A stretch of 64,000 nt of DNA from Actinomycetota bacterium (GTDB lineage: Bacteria > Actinomycetota > Coriobacteriia > Anaerosomatales > Anaerosomataceae), in contig RCMX01000001.1 of the NCBI GenBank assembly GCA_004348925.1, positions 103,643 through 167,642 of the forward strand, in the 5' to 3' direction. The notes under the pieces were generated by a model. The model ran no database searches. It was not told the origin of the DNA and worked only from the letters and a program-made list of their open reading frames with translations. Shown here piece by piece: positions 37,233 to 45,551 of this stretch (the stretch's first letter is position 1; every line of letters begins with the position of its first letter). Made by a program: the position numbers and the translations under genes.

Positions 37233-37846
37233 TGCGCCGCCGATTCCGTGACGACGCCGGATTCACACTCACGGAGTTGCTCGTGGTCACGCTTCTCATG
37301 GGGATGGTGCTCGGCCTCGTGTACGTGGTCATGGGCGCCGTAAGCTCAACCGCTGACTCTCTTGAGGCCAGAACGGTGGCCACCGAGGAGAACCGACAGA
37401 TGATGGACCAGGTCACACGCGAACTCCGCCAGGCCCAGGAGATCGTGGAGGGCGAGGGGGTCTTCCTGCGGGCGCAGCCACGCCAGTGCGCGTTCTACGC
37501 GGATGTGGACCACGACGGCGTTCCCGAACTCATCGAGTACCGGGTGCAGGGCCAGACCCTCTACCGGTCGGAGGCACGCTCGCAGACCGCGGTGCCGCCA
37601 TACACCTTCGGCCAGCCCGGTGCCGAGACGGTCGTCGCCGAGTCCATGAGTAGTGGATTTACCGGCAACGTGTTCACGTACTACGACAACGAGGACCCCG
37701 CCGGTGAGGTCGCGAGCGGCCACCCGGAGGACGTCTCGGCTGTGAAGCTGCGGCTGGTGACCGGCAAGACCGTCAACAGGAAGACGGCATTCGTCGACCT
37801 CTCGACGTGGGTGAAGATCCGTTCCGTCCACAACACCATCGACTAG
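37229..37846 (+). CDS. Prepilin-like protein, PilW/PilJ type
   Basis: The 205-residue protein has the basic leader RRRFRDDAG|FTLTELLVVTLLMGMVLGLVYVV, a complete type III (type IV pilin) signal with Glu5. The remainder (RQMMDQVTRELRQAQEIVEGEGVF, YADVDHDGVPELIEYRV) resembles PilW minor pilins. The start ATG 37229 overlaps the previous stop (ATGA). It follows the Ig-domain prepilin and precedes a PilX-like gene, so the three probably prime or cap a pilus. No assembly ATPase, PilC or peptidase genes are in view. Confidence 0.85.
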   Translation: MMRRRFRDDAGFTLTELLVVTLLMGMVLGLVYVVMGAVSSTADSLEARTVATEENRQMMDQVTRELRQAQEIVEGEGVFLRAQPRQCAFYADVDHDGVPELIEYRVQGQTLYRSEARSQTAVPPYTFGQPGAETVVAESMSSGFTGNVFTYYDNEDPAGEVASGHPEDVSAVKLRLVTGKTVNRKTAFVDLSTWVKIRSVHNTID

Positions 37847-37856
37847 GCGCGATGAG

Positions 37857-39131
37857 ATGATGAGGACACACACGACACCCGGATCCACCCGCTCGACGCG
37901 TTCGTGGCGAGACAGAATCGCCGACGATAGCGGCGTGGCACTTGCCACGGTCGTGGCCGTCTCGGCGATACTCTTCCTGCTTGCGACGATGGTGATCATC
38001 CTCGCGAACCTTCTGACCACGAACACGCAATCACAGGAGGGGCGGACCAAAGCGCTCCATATGGCAGACGCTGGCCTGAACGCGTACCTGTACGAACTTC
38101 GCCGCGACCCGGGCTACTATGTGACGAATCCCACCCTTGGTCCGACAAGCCAGGATGACGGCGTATGGACGGTAACCGCGGAAGCGCCGGCGCTGAACGA
38201 GCCGCTTCGTCTCACCGCGACAGGCTCGATACCCGGCCTTGATGTCACCCGGACGGTCGTGGCCTCGGTGCGGTTCCCCACGTACGCGGAGTACATGTTC
38301 CTTTCGAACGCGGATCTCAACATCGGCGCAGATGCGCTCATCGACGGTAAGATCCGGAGCAACGGGAACGTGGCCAACGCCGGTGAGGTCACAGGCAAGG
38401 TATCTGCCTCTGGCAGTGTCACCGGGAGCGGGACGTTCGGGCAGGGCTCCGAGGGAAACGTGCCTACGATCGACTTCAGCCAGGTCACTGTGGACATGGC
38501 GAACATGAAGTCGGTGGCGGTCGGCTCGAACGCGTACTTCAGTGGTTCTGGCGGCTATGGCTTCCGCGTGGTGCTCAATGGATCGAGCGCGCGCATCGAA
38601 CGCGTCACTGGCGGGACGGGAACCGGGAACCTCACGACCACCCTCATTCGATCGCTGACAGTGCCGTCGGAGGGCGTCCTGTACTTCGATGAGGACGTTT
38701 GGGTGCAAGGCAACTACTCGACCATGGTGACCATCGGCTGCTCGCGGGACATCTACGTTGCGGACAACCTGACACCGTCCCAGCCGAATCGGCCCTTCAC
38801 CTGTGGGCTGGTGGCGGCGCGAAGCGTCATCGTGCCCTCATGGTATCCGAGCATGCCTCAGTTCATGACGCTTGATGCGGCCATGCTTGCGCAGACCGGC
38901 ACGATCTACGGCGACTACCGTTCTGGTGTGACTAAGTCGAAGATCACGATCACCGGTTCTATGTCCTACAACACATTCGGCTACTTCGCCCTCTATACAG
39001 GCAACACCGTCACTGCGGGCTTCCGTCAGCGCGCGTACCTCTATGACCCTCGTCTCGAGCTCTATCCGCCACCGTACTACCCGATGCTTCGCGACGGGTC
39101 GCTCAAGGTGTCGACCTGGGTGGAGCAGTAG
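37857..39131 (+). CDS. PilX-like pilus-assembly/secreted beta-rich protein
   Basis: The 424-residue protein has a ~25-residue basic N-terminus, a single hydrophobic helix preceded by DSGVALATVVAVSAILFLLA (a PilX-type anchor lacking the usual FTLxE), then a large extracytoplasmic part. That part contains right-handed-beta-like Gly/Asn repeats (NADLNIGADALIDGKIRSNGNV, TGKVSASGSVTGSGTFG), as seen in PilX_N/DUF7305-type proteins of Gram-positive and delta-proteobacterial pili. It starts 10 bases after the PilW-like gene and ends at a terminator. The role in a pilus is inferred from the context. Confidence 0.75.
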   Translation: MMRTHTTPGSTRSTRSWRDRIADDSGVALATVVAVSAILFLLATMVIILANLLTTNTQSQEGRTKALHMADAGLNAYLYELRRDPGYYVTNPTLGPTSQDDGVWTVTAEAPALNEPLRLTATGSIPGLDVTRTVVASVRFPTYAEYMFLSNADLNIGADALIDGKIRSNGNVANAGEVTGKVSASGSVTGSGTFGQGSEGNVPTIDFSQVTVDMANMKSVAVGSNAYFSGSGGYGFRVVLNGSSARIERVTGGTGTGNLTTTLIRSLTVPSEGVLYFDEDVWVQGNYSTMVTIGCSRDIYVADNLTPSQPNRPFTCGLVAARSVIVPSWYPSMPQFMTLDAAMLAQTGTIYGDYRSGVTKSKITITGSMSYNTFGYFALYTGNTVTAGFRQRAYLYDPRLELYPPPYYPMLRDGSLKVSTWVEQ

Positions 39132-39144
39132 CGGTCCAACAGGA

Positions 39145-39170
39145 GAGAGCGGCCCTGCAGGGTCGCTCTC
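39145..39170 (+). terminator. Terminator of the prepilin operon
   Basis: GAGAGCGGCCC and GGGTCGCTCTC form an 11-bp stem with one G-T pair and a TGCA loop, 13 bases after the last pilin-operon stop, followed by TTGCGTT. Confidence 0.75.
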
Positions 39171-39238
39171 TTGCGTTCCCGATGGGGTACGATGAGTGCG
39201 GAGCGAGCATAGTGCCGCCCCGCACACCGGGAGGAATC

Positions 39239-40054
39239 ATGGCAGAAGAAGCACATTCACTTGCCGTGCTCATCGACTTCGAGAATCTCGTGCTCGGCTA
39301 CGAGCGTTCGGGGACACCGGCGACCCCTGGCGGGCGCGGAAGACGCTTGCCGAAGCCGACGGGCGACGCCGGCTTCGAGGTGCGACTCGTCATCGAGCGG
39401 CTTGTGGAGAAGGGCAAGGTCATCGTCAAGCGCGCGTACGCCGACTGGGGCCGCTTCTCGAAGTATCGGGAGATCATGCATGACCTCGGCATCCAGATGA
39501 TGGAGATTCCCGAGCGGGGCATGACCGGCAAGAACTACGCCGATATCCAGCTCGCCGTCGATGCGCTCGACCTGTGCTATGCGAAAGAACACATCGACAC
39601 GTTCGTCGTCGTCTCGGGCGACTCGGACTTCACGCCTTTGGTGGCCAAGCTCAAGGAGAACGGCAAAGCGGTGATCGGCGTGGGCATGAAGGACTCCACA
39701 AGCGACCTTCTGGCCGCGAACTGCGATGAGTTCATCTACTACGAGGACATCGTGAAGGGCCCGGTCGCGGCTCCGAGCGTCACCGCGACCACCATCCCGA
39801 AGGCAAAGCGTCCGGCAATCTCGCTGCTCACCGAATCCATCCAGGCTCTGCAGCGCGAGAACAAGGACGTCATGTACTCGTCCATGGTGAAAGACACCAT
39901 GAAGCGCAAGCAGCCGCAGTTCTCTGAAGCGTCGTACGGCTACCGGTCCTTCTCGGACTTGCTGCAAGATGCCGAGAAGATGGGTCTGATCACGCTTCGC
40001 ACCGATACGAGGTCCGGCACGTGGGTGGTCGTGGGGTTCACGGAGAAGCAATGA
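39239..40054 (+). CDS. NYN-domain (PIN-like) ribonuclease with OST-HTH/LOTUS-like C-terminus
   Basis: The 271-residue protein has a NYN/LabA-type nuclease domain: LAVLIDFENLVLGYE with the first catalytic Asp, YADWGRFSKYREIMHDLGIQ, KNYADIQLAVDALDL and VVVSGDSDFTPLVAKLKENGK. The C-terminal ~80 residues (AISLLTESIQALQRENKDVMYSS through SYGYRSFSDLLQDAEKMGLI) form an OST-HTH/LOTUS domain, an RNA-binding module often joined to NYN. A role in RNA decay is inferred. GGGAGGAAT precedes ATG 39239, and TACGAT (39189-39194) is a likely -10. The stop overlaps the ATG of the next gene. Confidence 0.88.
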   Translation: MAEEAHSLAVLIDFENLVLGYERSGTPATPGGRGRRLPKPTGDAGFEVRLVIERLVEKGKVIVKRAYADWGRFSKYREIMHDLGIQMMEIPERGMTGKNYADIQLAVDALDLCYAKEHIDTFVVVSGDSDFTPLVAKLKENGKAVIGVGMKDSTSDLLAANCDEFIYYEDIVKGPVAAPSVTATTIPKAKRPAISLLTESIQALQRENKDVMYSSMVKDTMKRKQPQFSEASYGYRSFSDLLQDAEKMGLITLRTDTRSGTWVVVGFTEKQ

Positions 40055-41199
40055 CCGCCACGCGGGTGCTCGCACCACAAGGGCAGCCTGGCGCGAGTCC
40101 CTACGCGCTCTTCTCGGCGTACCCGCTGCTGCGGGGAGCGCTCCCAAGAGTGCCGCTTGGACTGTGGCCAACGCCCGTAGATTCCCTCCCTCGCCTTGCG
40201 GATGAGCTTGGCGTGGGGCCGATCTACGTCAAGCGCGACGATGTGAGCGCGTTGCCGTATGGCGGTAACAAGATCCGCAAGCTTGAGATCCTGCTCGGGG
40301 ATGCGCTCTCGCGCGGGGCGACCGACGTGATCACATTCGGCGCGGTAGGCTCGAACCACGCATTCGCGACCGCTCTGTACGGCCGTGCGCTCGGCCTCAA
40401 CGTGACGTCGATGCTGACGCCGCAGCCAAACGCGGGATACGTGCGCCGGAATCTGCTCGGGCATCTCGCCTCGGGAGCATCGGTGCGCTTCAGCGAGAAC
40501 CGTGACGAAGCGCTGCAGGAGGCGGAGCGTCTTCGGGCGAAGCTCGTTCGGGACACCGGGATCGAGCCGTACGTCATCCCCTTCGGCGGCACCACGCCGA
40601 TGAGCACCGCCGGAGCCGTGAGTGCGGGACTCGAATTCGCCGGTCAGGTCGCTGCGGGGAGCGTCCCGGCACCTGACGTCATCTACGTTACCCTGGGTTC
40701 GATGGGCACTGCCGCAGGTGTTGCGCTTGGCGTGGCACTCGGCGGGCTGTCGTCGCTCGTTCGCGCGGTCAGGGTGGTGCCGGACACCATCGCGACCAGC
40801 GAGGCATTCGAGGAGCTGCTTGGCGCATCCGCGGCTGTGCTTCGCGCTGGCGACCCGGCGATCCCGCGTGACGTGGTGGCGCGCGCGAACGTCGAGATCG
40901 TCGAGGGGCATCTCGGCGAGGGGTACGCTCGGTTCACTCCCGAGGGGATAGGAGCGATTCGGCTGGCGGCCCTGGATGGGCTGCACCTCGACGGCACGTA
41001 CACTGGCAAGACGATGGCTGCGCTTGTCGCAGACGCGCGTTCGGGGCGGCTTGATGGCATGACGACGCTGTTCTGGGACACGTACAATTCCAGGGACACC
41101 GGTGGGCTGGTGGCCGGCGTGCAGTACCGCGATCTGCCGGAGCCCGGACGAGCCTACTTCGAGACGGGCGTGCAGCCCCTGGACATCGAAGGGAACTGA
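40051..41199 (+). CDS. PLP-dependent D-cysteine desulfhydrase / ACC deaminase family enzyme
   Basis: The 382-residue enzyme belongs to the PLP fold-II group: TPVDSLPRLADELGVGPIYVKRDD, the PLP lysine in YGGNKIRKLEILLG, GAVGSNHAFATALYG, and GSMGTAAGVALGVALGG for phosphate binding. Homologues break down D-cysteine to pyruvate, ammonia and sulfide, or deaminate ACC or L-cysteate; which one applies cannot be told. ATG 40051 overlaps the NYN stop as ATGA. It belongs to a four-gene operon with very tight spacing. Confidence 0.85.
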   Translation: MTATRVLAPQGQPGASPYALFSAYPLLRGALPRVPLGLWPTPVDSLPRLADELGVGPIYVKRDDVSALPYGGNKIRKLEILLGDALSRGATDVITFGAVGSNHAFATALYGRALGLNVTSMLTPQPNAGYVRRNLLGHLASGASVRFSENRDEALQEAERLRAKLVRDTGIEPYVIPFGGTTPMSTAGAVSAGLEFAGQVAAGSVPAPDVIYVTLGSMGTAAGVALGVALGGLSSLVRAVRVVPDTIATSEAFEELLGASAAVLRAGDPAIPRDVVARANVEIVEGHLGEGYARFTPEGIGAIRLAALDGLHLDGTYTGKTMAALVADARSGRLDGMTTLFWDTYNSRDTGGLVAGVQYRDLPEPGRAYFETGVQPLDIEGN

Positions 41200-41202
41200 G
41201 CA

Positions 41203-42021
41203 GTGCCTGTCGTATTCGCCGATGCAGCCCTTGCGGCGCGCCTTGAGGGTATCTCGGCAGCCGAGAACGAGCGTTTCGGAGAAGCCGCGGCGCTCGTGCA
41301 TCCCGAGGATCACCCTGCGATTCTGTGGGTGGCCGGAGGCTGCGCCGTCTACTGCAGCCCTGGCGGCCCGCTCAATCAGGTCACCGGTCTCGGCTTTAGC
41401 GAGCCTGTGACTGCGGCCCATATCGACGAGCTCGAACGGTTCTTCGGTGAGCACGGTGCGAAGGTGCAGGTCAACGTGTGCCCGCTCGCCGACCCATCGC
41501 TCATGGCCGAACTCTCGCGGCGCGGGTATGCGGCACATGGCTTCGAGAACGTGCTCGTACGCGAGCTCCTGGACGGTGACCAGCTGCCCGAGCCGGACCC
41601 GTCGATCGACATCCGCATAGTCGATCCCGAGGAGTTCGACCTGTGGGGCGAGCAGGTTGCGCGAGGGTTCGCCACGGAAGGGGAGCCGACCGAGGCCGAC
41701 CTCCGCTTGGGCGAAGTCGTCGGTCGGCAGCAGGACGTCGTCCGGTTGCTGGCCTGGGTTGACGGCGAGCCAGCGGGTACCGCAGAACTTGCCGTCCGAA
41801 GCGGTATCGGATGGTTGTCGGCGGACACGACGATGCGCAAGTTCCGAGGTATGGGGATCCAGACAGCCATGCAGCAGCGGCGACTCCATCTGGCGCGCGA
41901 GGCCGGGTGTGGGCTTGCTGTGACCGAGGCGCATCCGGGAAGCGGGTCTCAACGCAACATGGAGCGGCTCGGCTTCCGTATCGTATACACACGTATCGAC
42001 ATGCTTCAGACCGAGAGGTGA
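41203..42021 (+). CDS. GNAT family N-acetyltransferase
   Basis: The 272-residue protein has a weakly conserved N-terminal half (LHPEDHPAILWVAGGCAVYCSPGGP) and a C-terminal GNAT domain with VDGEPAGTAELAVRSGIGWLSADTTMRKFRGMGIQTAMQQRRL (beta-4 and acetyl-CoA loop) and EAHPGSGSQRNMERLGFRIVYTR (C-terminal strand). The full protein resembles double-GNAT enzymes of Actinobacteria in which only the second half keeps the pyrophosphate loop. The substrate is unknown. GTG 41203 lies 3 bases after the previous stop. Confidence 0.8.
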   Translation: MPVVFADAALAARLEGISAAENERFGEAAALVHPEDHPAILWVAGGCAVYCSPGGPLNQVTGLGFSEPVTAAHIDELERFFGEHGAKVQVNVCPLADPSLMAELSRRGYAAHGFENVLVRELLDGDQLPEPDPSIDIRIVDPEEFDLWGEQVARGFATEGEPTEADLRLGEVVGRQQDVVRLLAWVDGEPAGTAELAVRSGIGWLSADTTMRKFRGMGIQTAMQQRRLHLAREAGCGLAVTEAHPGSGSQRNMERLGFRIVYTRIDMLQTER

Positions 42022-42025
42022 GACC

Positions 42026-43333
42026 GTGCGCATCGTTTGCGTGACAGATACCTACGTGCCCGAGGTCAACGGCGTCGTGACGAGCATCGACGCCCACACG
42101 CGGATCCTCGCGTCTCGCGGGCACGAGATACTCATCATCGCCCCCAAGTACGGCGCCCATGAGGACTCGCCGGCACCAGGGATCAGCGTTCGCAGGTACC
42201 CGAGCTTCAGCTTTGCCACGAACAAGGCCACCCGCATCGCGCTGCCCACCATCATGTCCATGGCGCGCCAGCTGTCGCGCTTCGAGCCCGACCTCGTCCA
42301 TATCCATACGCCGCTCTCGATGGGCGTCGTCGCGTTGCTGGCATGCCGCGCGCAGCGGCTACCGAACGTGCAGACGTACCACACGTACATCCCTGATTTT
42401 ATGCAGTACGTGGAGCTCTCGCGCCTTCTCAGGATCGACGACCTCCAGGATCGCGTGACGAGCTCGCTCGTTTTCGAGCGCGCGATCGAGTCCGGTGCGT
42501 GGCAGCGGATCGTCCGCTCGCGTGCCCTGATCGAAGAACGTGCTGATGAGGTTCTCGACGCCCTTCTCGGCGCCACCGAGGATGTTGCCGAGGAACGGCA
42601 GGAGCTGACAGCGCGGTTCGCTTGGCGCTACACACGCATGCTCTACAACCGGGCGAACCAGGTGGTCACGCCATCGCTCACGCTCAAGCGCGAGCTCATG
42701 CGGCACGGCGTGACGGCGCCGGTCAATCACATCAGCAACGGCATCGACCTGGATCTGGTCAGTCGCAAGACATCGTACGAGTCGACGGGGCGCATCCTGC
42801 ACGCCGGTCGGCTTGGAACCGAGAAGAACGTGGACGTGGTGATCAAGGCGTTCGCACGGCTTGCTCCGATCGTGCCGCATGCGATTCTCGACATCGCTGG
42901 CGACGGGCCAGCGCGCAAGGGGCTCGAGCACCTGGTCGACAAGCTCGGACTCTCATCCCGCGTGCGATTCCTCGGCTTCATGGACCGGTCTCGCCTGGCC
43001 ACAACGTACCGGGATTACGACTTCTTCGTCACGGCGAGCACCATCGAAACGCAGGGGATCGTGCTCCTGGAGGCGATGGCAGCCGGCGTGCCGGTGGTCG
43101 GGGTCCGTGCACTCGCCATTCCCGAGATCGTTCGAACCGGCCGAGACGGCATCGTCGTTGCCCCCTTCGATGAGCAGGCGCTTGCGCGTGCGATGGAGCG
43201 GATGCTTGCCGAGCGGGCGCTTCGCGAGCGCTTCGGCCGCGCCTGTCTCGAGGACGTGCAGGCGCACGCGCTCGAGCGGGTGGTCGACGACGTGGAGCGG
43301 CTCTACGCGCTCACGGCGGCCGAGGGACGGTAG
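42026..43333 (+). CDS. Family 4 glycosyltransferase
   Basis: The 435-residue GT-B enzyme has the N-terminal donor-side motif TDTYVPEVNGVVTSIDAH, HIHTPLSMGVVALLACR, SNGIDLDLVSRK, LHAGRLGTEKNVDVVIKAFA and the E-x7-E motif region TIETQGIVLLEAMAAGVPVVG. The order resembles diacylglycerol glucosyltransferases and PimB-type mannosyltransferases, so a glycolipid role is likely. It has an unusual insertion (about 130-215) rich in helices (SARALIEERADEVLDALLGATEDVAEE). GAGAGGTGAG precedes GTG 42026. It closes the NYN-PLP-GNAT-GT operon. Confidence 0.88.
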   Translation: MRIVCVTDTYVPEVNGVVTSIDAHTRILASRGHEILIIAPKYGAHEDSPAPGISVRRYPSFSFATNKATRIALPTIMSMARQLSRFEPDLVHIHTPLSMGVVALLACRAQRLPNVQTYHTYIPDFMQYVELSRLLRIDDLQDRVTSSLVFERAIESGAWQRIVRSRALIEERADEVLDALLGATEDVAEERQELTARFAWRYTRMLYNRANQVVTPSLTLKRELMRHGVTAPVNHISNGIDLDLVSRKTSYESTGRILHAGRLGTEKNVDVVIKAFARLAPIVPHAILDIAGDGPARKGLEHLVDKLGLSSRVRFLGFMDRSRLATTYRDYDFFVTASTIETQGIVLLEAMAAGVPVVGVRALAIPEIVRTGRDGIVVAPFDEQALARAMERMLAERALRERFGRACLEDVQAHALERVVDDVERLYALTAAEGR

Positions 43334-43336
43334 CGG

Positions 43337-43531
43337 CTAGGACGCGGCGATCGTGATGGCCGCCACGGGGCACAGCTCGACGCACGACTCGATGTCCGCG
43401 TAGAGCTCCGGTGCGGGATCGGAGTCGATGGTGTACGCGAGGCCGTCCTCTCCGATGCGGAACACCTCGGGACATGTGTCCTCGCAGAGCCGACAGCCGA
43501 TACACAGATCTCGGTCAACGACGGCTTTCAT
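43337..43531 (-). CDS. Ferredoxin, single [4Fe-4S] type
   Basis: The 64-residue protein has CIGCRLCEDTCPEVF near the N-terminus and CVELCPVAAI near the end. The three first-half cysteines and the last CPV cysteine fit a single [4Fe-4S] cluster, and the remaining two would form a disulfide as in Thermotoga ferredoxin. It is highly acidic (ESDPAPELYADIE). GGAGG lies 7 bases before ATG 43531. It stands convergent to the glycosyltransferase gene and is an electron carrier for an anaerobe. Confidence 0.92.
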   Translation of the reverse strand: MKAVVDRDLCIGCRLCEDTCPEVFRIGEDGLAYTIDSDPAPELYADIESCVELCPVAAITIAAS

Positions 43532-43591
43532 GGTCAGACCTCCAGAAACGGGGGACACCCACACGTTGAAGGTACCCTCGGCCTTGGCTGG

Positions 43592-44101
43592 CTAGACCCG
43601 CTCGGGGAGAGCAACGATGTACTCGAGCATCACGACATCGAGCCATCGATCGAACTTGCGGCCGACTTCGTGCATCGTGCCGATGGTATCGAATCCGAGG
43701 CGAGTGGCCATGGCGAGACTGGCGGCGTTCTCGGAACAGATGCGCGAGAGGATGTTGTGTACGCCGACTTCGGGCGCCAGGCGGAGCAGCTCTCGCGAGA
43801 GCGCGCCGCCGAGTCCGCGTCGCACGTGGTCCGGGTCGATATAGACCGACATCTCGACTGTGCTCGCATAGGAGCAGCGGTCGGACCATGGTGAGAACGC
43901 GCCCCAGCCAACGACCACGCCGTCTTCCTCGGCAACGATGACGGGATGCTGCCTCGCTCGGCCAGCGAGCCAGGCGGTCCGGTCCTCGACCGTCTTGCGT
44001 TGTGTGTCGAAGGTAGCGGTCGTGTGCTCGACCGCGTGGTTGTAGATCGAAGCGATTGCGGCTGCGTCGGCGGGAATGGCCGCCCGTACGGTGACTGACA
44101 C
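43592..44101 (-). CDS. GNAT acetyltransferase (phosphinothricin/methionine-sulfoximine type)
   Basis: The 169-residue enzyme has RAAIPADAAAIASIYNHAVEHTTATFDTQ, the acceptor-domain phrase VGWGAFSPWSDRCSYASTVEMSVYIDP, and the acetyl-CoA loop RRGLGGALSRELL. This is the pattern of PPT/MSO N-acetyltransferases, which acetylate methionine-sulfone-type amino acids. The start is GTG 44101 after GAGGAG; the open frame extends upstream to 44173 without a start signal. It lies upstream of, and divergent from, the synthase gene at 44319. Confidence 0.85.
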   Translation of the reverse strand: MSVTVRAAIPADAAAIASIYNHAVEHTTATFDTQRKTVEDRTAWLAGRARQHPVIVAEEDGVVVGWGAFSPWSDRCSYASTVEMSVYIDPDHVRRGLGGALSRELLRLAPEVGVHNILSRICSENAASLAMATRLGFDTIGTMHEVGRKFDRWLDVVMLEYIVALPERV

Positions 44102-44182
44102 ATGGTCTCCTCGGTCTGGGCGCATATGCGCGTCTGCTTGAATCAGCGCTGTGCATGGAAGGTGACAATCCACGCCGCTCCG

Positions 44183-44211
44183 TTGTCGGTGCTTCGCACG
44201 TAGCGTACACT
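44183..44211 (+). promoter_or_regulatory. Sigma-A-type promoter for the NifV-like synthase operon
   Basis: TTGTCG (44183-44188) and TACACT (44206-44211) are 17 bases apart, in the gap before the synthase. About 105 bases of leader follow. I see no T-box or leader peptide in it. Confidence 0.5.
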
Positions 44212-44318
44212 AAGCACTCCGCGAATCACGACCGGCGCAATTGCGTCGTTGCCATAGCGCACCCTATGTACGGTTGATCGAAGTCCCACGAGGACTGCAT
44301 GCACGAGGAGGGGCTGTC

Positions 44319-45527
44319 TTGGAGGACAAGAAGGTCATGGAGCTCGACGAGCTGCTGCCGATCGAGAGCAAGATGAAGGACGTCAAGATCAAGCTTGACG
44401 ACACGACCTTGCGCGATGGCGAACAGACTGCGGGCGTCGTGTTCACGAACGACGAGAAGATCAAGATCGCCCGCATGCTCGACAAGCTCGGCGTGGAGCA
44501 GATCGAGGCCGGCATTCCGGTCATGGGCGGCGACGAACGTGAGGTCATCGAGCAGATCGCCAACATGGGCCTGAAGGCGTCGATCCTCGGCTGGAATCGC
44601 GCGTCGATCCCGGACATTCAGACGTCACTCGACTGCGGCTGCGACGCAGTCGCGATCTCACTCGCGACAAGCGACATCCACATCAAGACGAAGCTTCAGA
44701 AGGACCGCGCATGGGTCCTCAACTCGATTCGTGAAAGCGTGGCCTTCGCCAAGAGCAATGGCGTCTACGTCTCGGTCAACGCCGAGGACGCATCGCGCAC
44801 GGATTTCGGCTTCCTGATCGAGTACGCCAAGGCCGCGCAGGCCGAGGGCGCGGACCGCATCCGGTTCTGCGACACCATCGGCGCGATGGAGCCGTTCCGC
44901 ATGTATCAGGTCGTGAAGGCCCTCATCGAGGAGACGGGTCTTGAGGTCGAGATGCACACACACAACGACTTCGGGATGGCCGTCGCTAACGCGCTTGCCG
45001 GCATCCACGCTGGCGCGACCTGGGTGAACGTGACCGTTGGCGGGCTCGGCGAGCGTGCCGGCAACGCAGCGCTCGACGAAGTCGTCATGGCGCTCAAGTA
45101 CCTCGAGGGAGTTGACCTCGGCACCGACACCACGATCTTCCACGAGGTCACGGACTTCGTGATGCGCGCGGCCGGCCGCACCATTCCCGCCTGGAAGCCG
45201 ATCGTGGGCAGCAATATCTTCGCGCATGAGAGCGGTATCCACGCCGACGGCGTGCTCAAGAATCCGAAGACATACGAGATCTTCCCGCCCGATGAGGTCG
45301 GCCTGGAACGCCAGATCGTCGTCGGCAAGCACTCCGGCTCCAAGACGATCGAGATGAAGCTGGCCGAGTTCGGCATCTTCGTCTCCCGCGAGGACGCGGC
45401 CGCGCTGCTGCCGACCGTCCGCTCGAAGGCCATCGAATTCAACCGGTCGCTCTTTGACAAGGAACTCGTGAAGATCTACAAGGACTTCACCGAAGTGCGC
45501 GAAGCGACCAGCACGTCTGCCAGCTAA
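44319..45527 (+). CDS. NifV-like acyl-CoA synthase: probable Re-citrate synthase (or homocitrate synthase)
   Basis: The ~402-residue enzyme is a DRE-TIM metallolyase like LeuA, homocitrate synthase and Nif[48 protein letters not shown] (metal ligands) and GLGERAGNAALDEVVMAL. It lacks the C-terminal LeuA regulatory domain; the window's clear leuA is at 60263. Re-type citrate synthases of anaerobes are close NifV/homocitrate-synthase relatives. With an aconitase-family pair next door and an isocitrate-dehydrogenase-type gene at 49587, citrate formation from oxaloacetate is the best reading; homocitrate is the alternative. I take TTG 44319, preceded by GAGGAGGGG; ATG 44337 is possible. Confidence 0.7.
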   Translation: MEDKKVMELDELLPIESKMKDVKIKLDDTTLRDGEQTAGVVFTNDEKIKIARMLDKLGVEQIEAGIPVMGGDEREVIEQIANMGLKASILGWNRASIPDIQTSLDCGCDAVAISLATSDIHIKTKLQKDRAWVLNSIRESVAFAKSNGVYVSVNAEDASRTDFGFLIEYAKAAQAEGADRIRFCDTIGAMEPFRMYQVVKALIEETGLEVEMHTHNDFGMAVANALAGIHAGATWVNVTVGGLGERAGNAALDEVVMALKYLEGVDLGTDTTIFHEVTDFVMRAAGRTIPAWKPIVGSNIFAHESGIHADGVLKNPKTYEIFPPDEVGLERQIVVGKHSGSKTIEMKLAEFGIFVSREDAAALLPTVRSKAIEFNRSLFDKELVKIYKDFTEVREATSTSAS

Positions 45528-45551
45528 GTCTCGTGGTTACGATCAAGGAGC

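Noticed and set aside
44241..44318. Longer N-terminus of the NifV-like synthase from TTG 44241.
   Set aside because: No ribosome-binding site, and the extra 26 residues show no family similarity; GAGGAGGGG points to TTG 44319.
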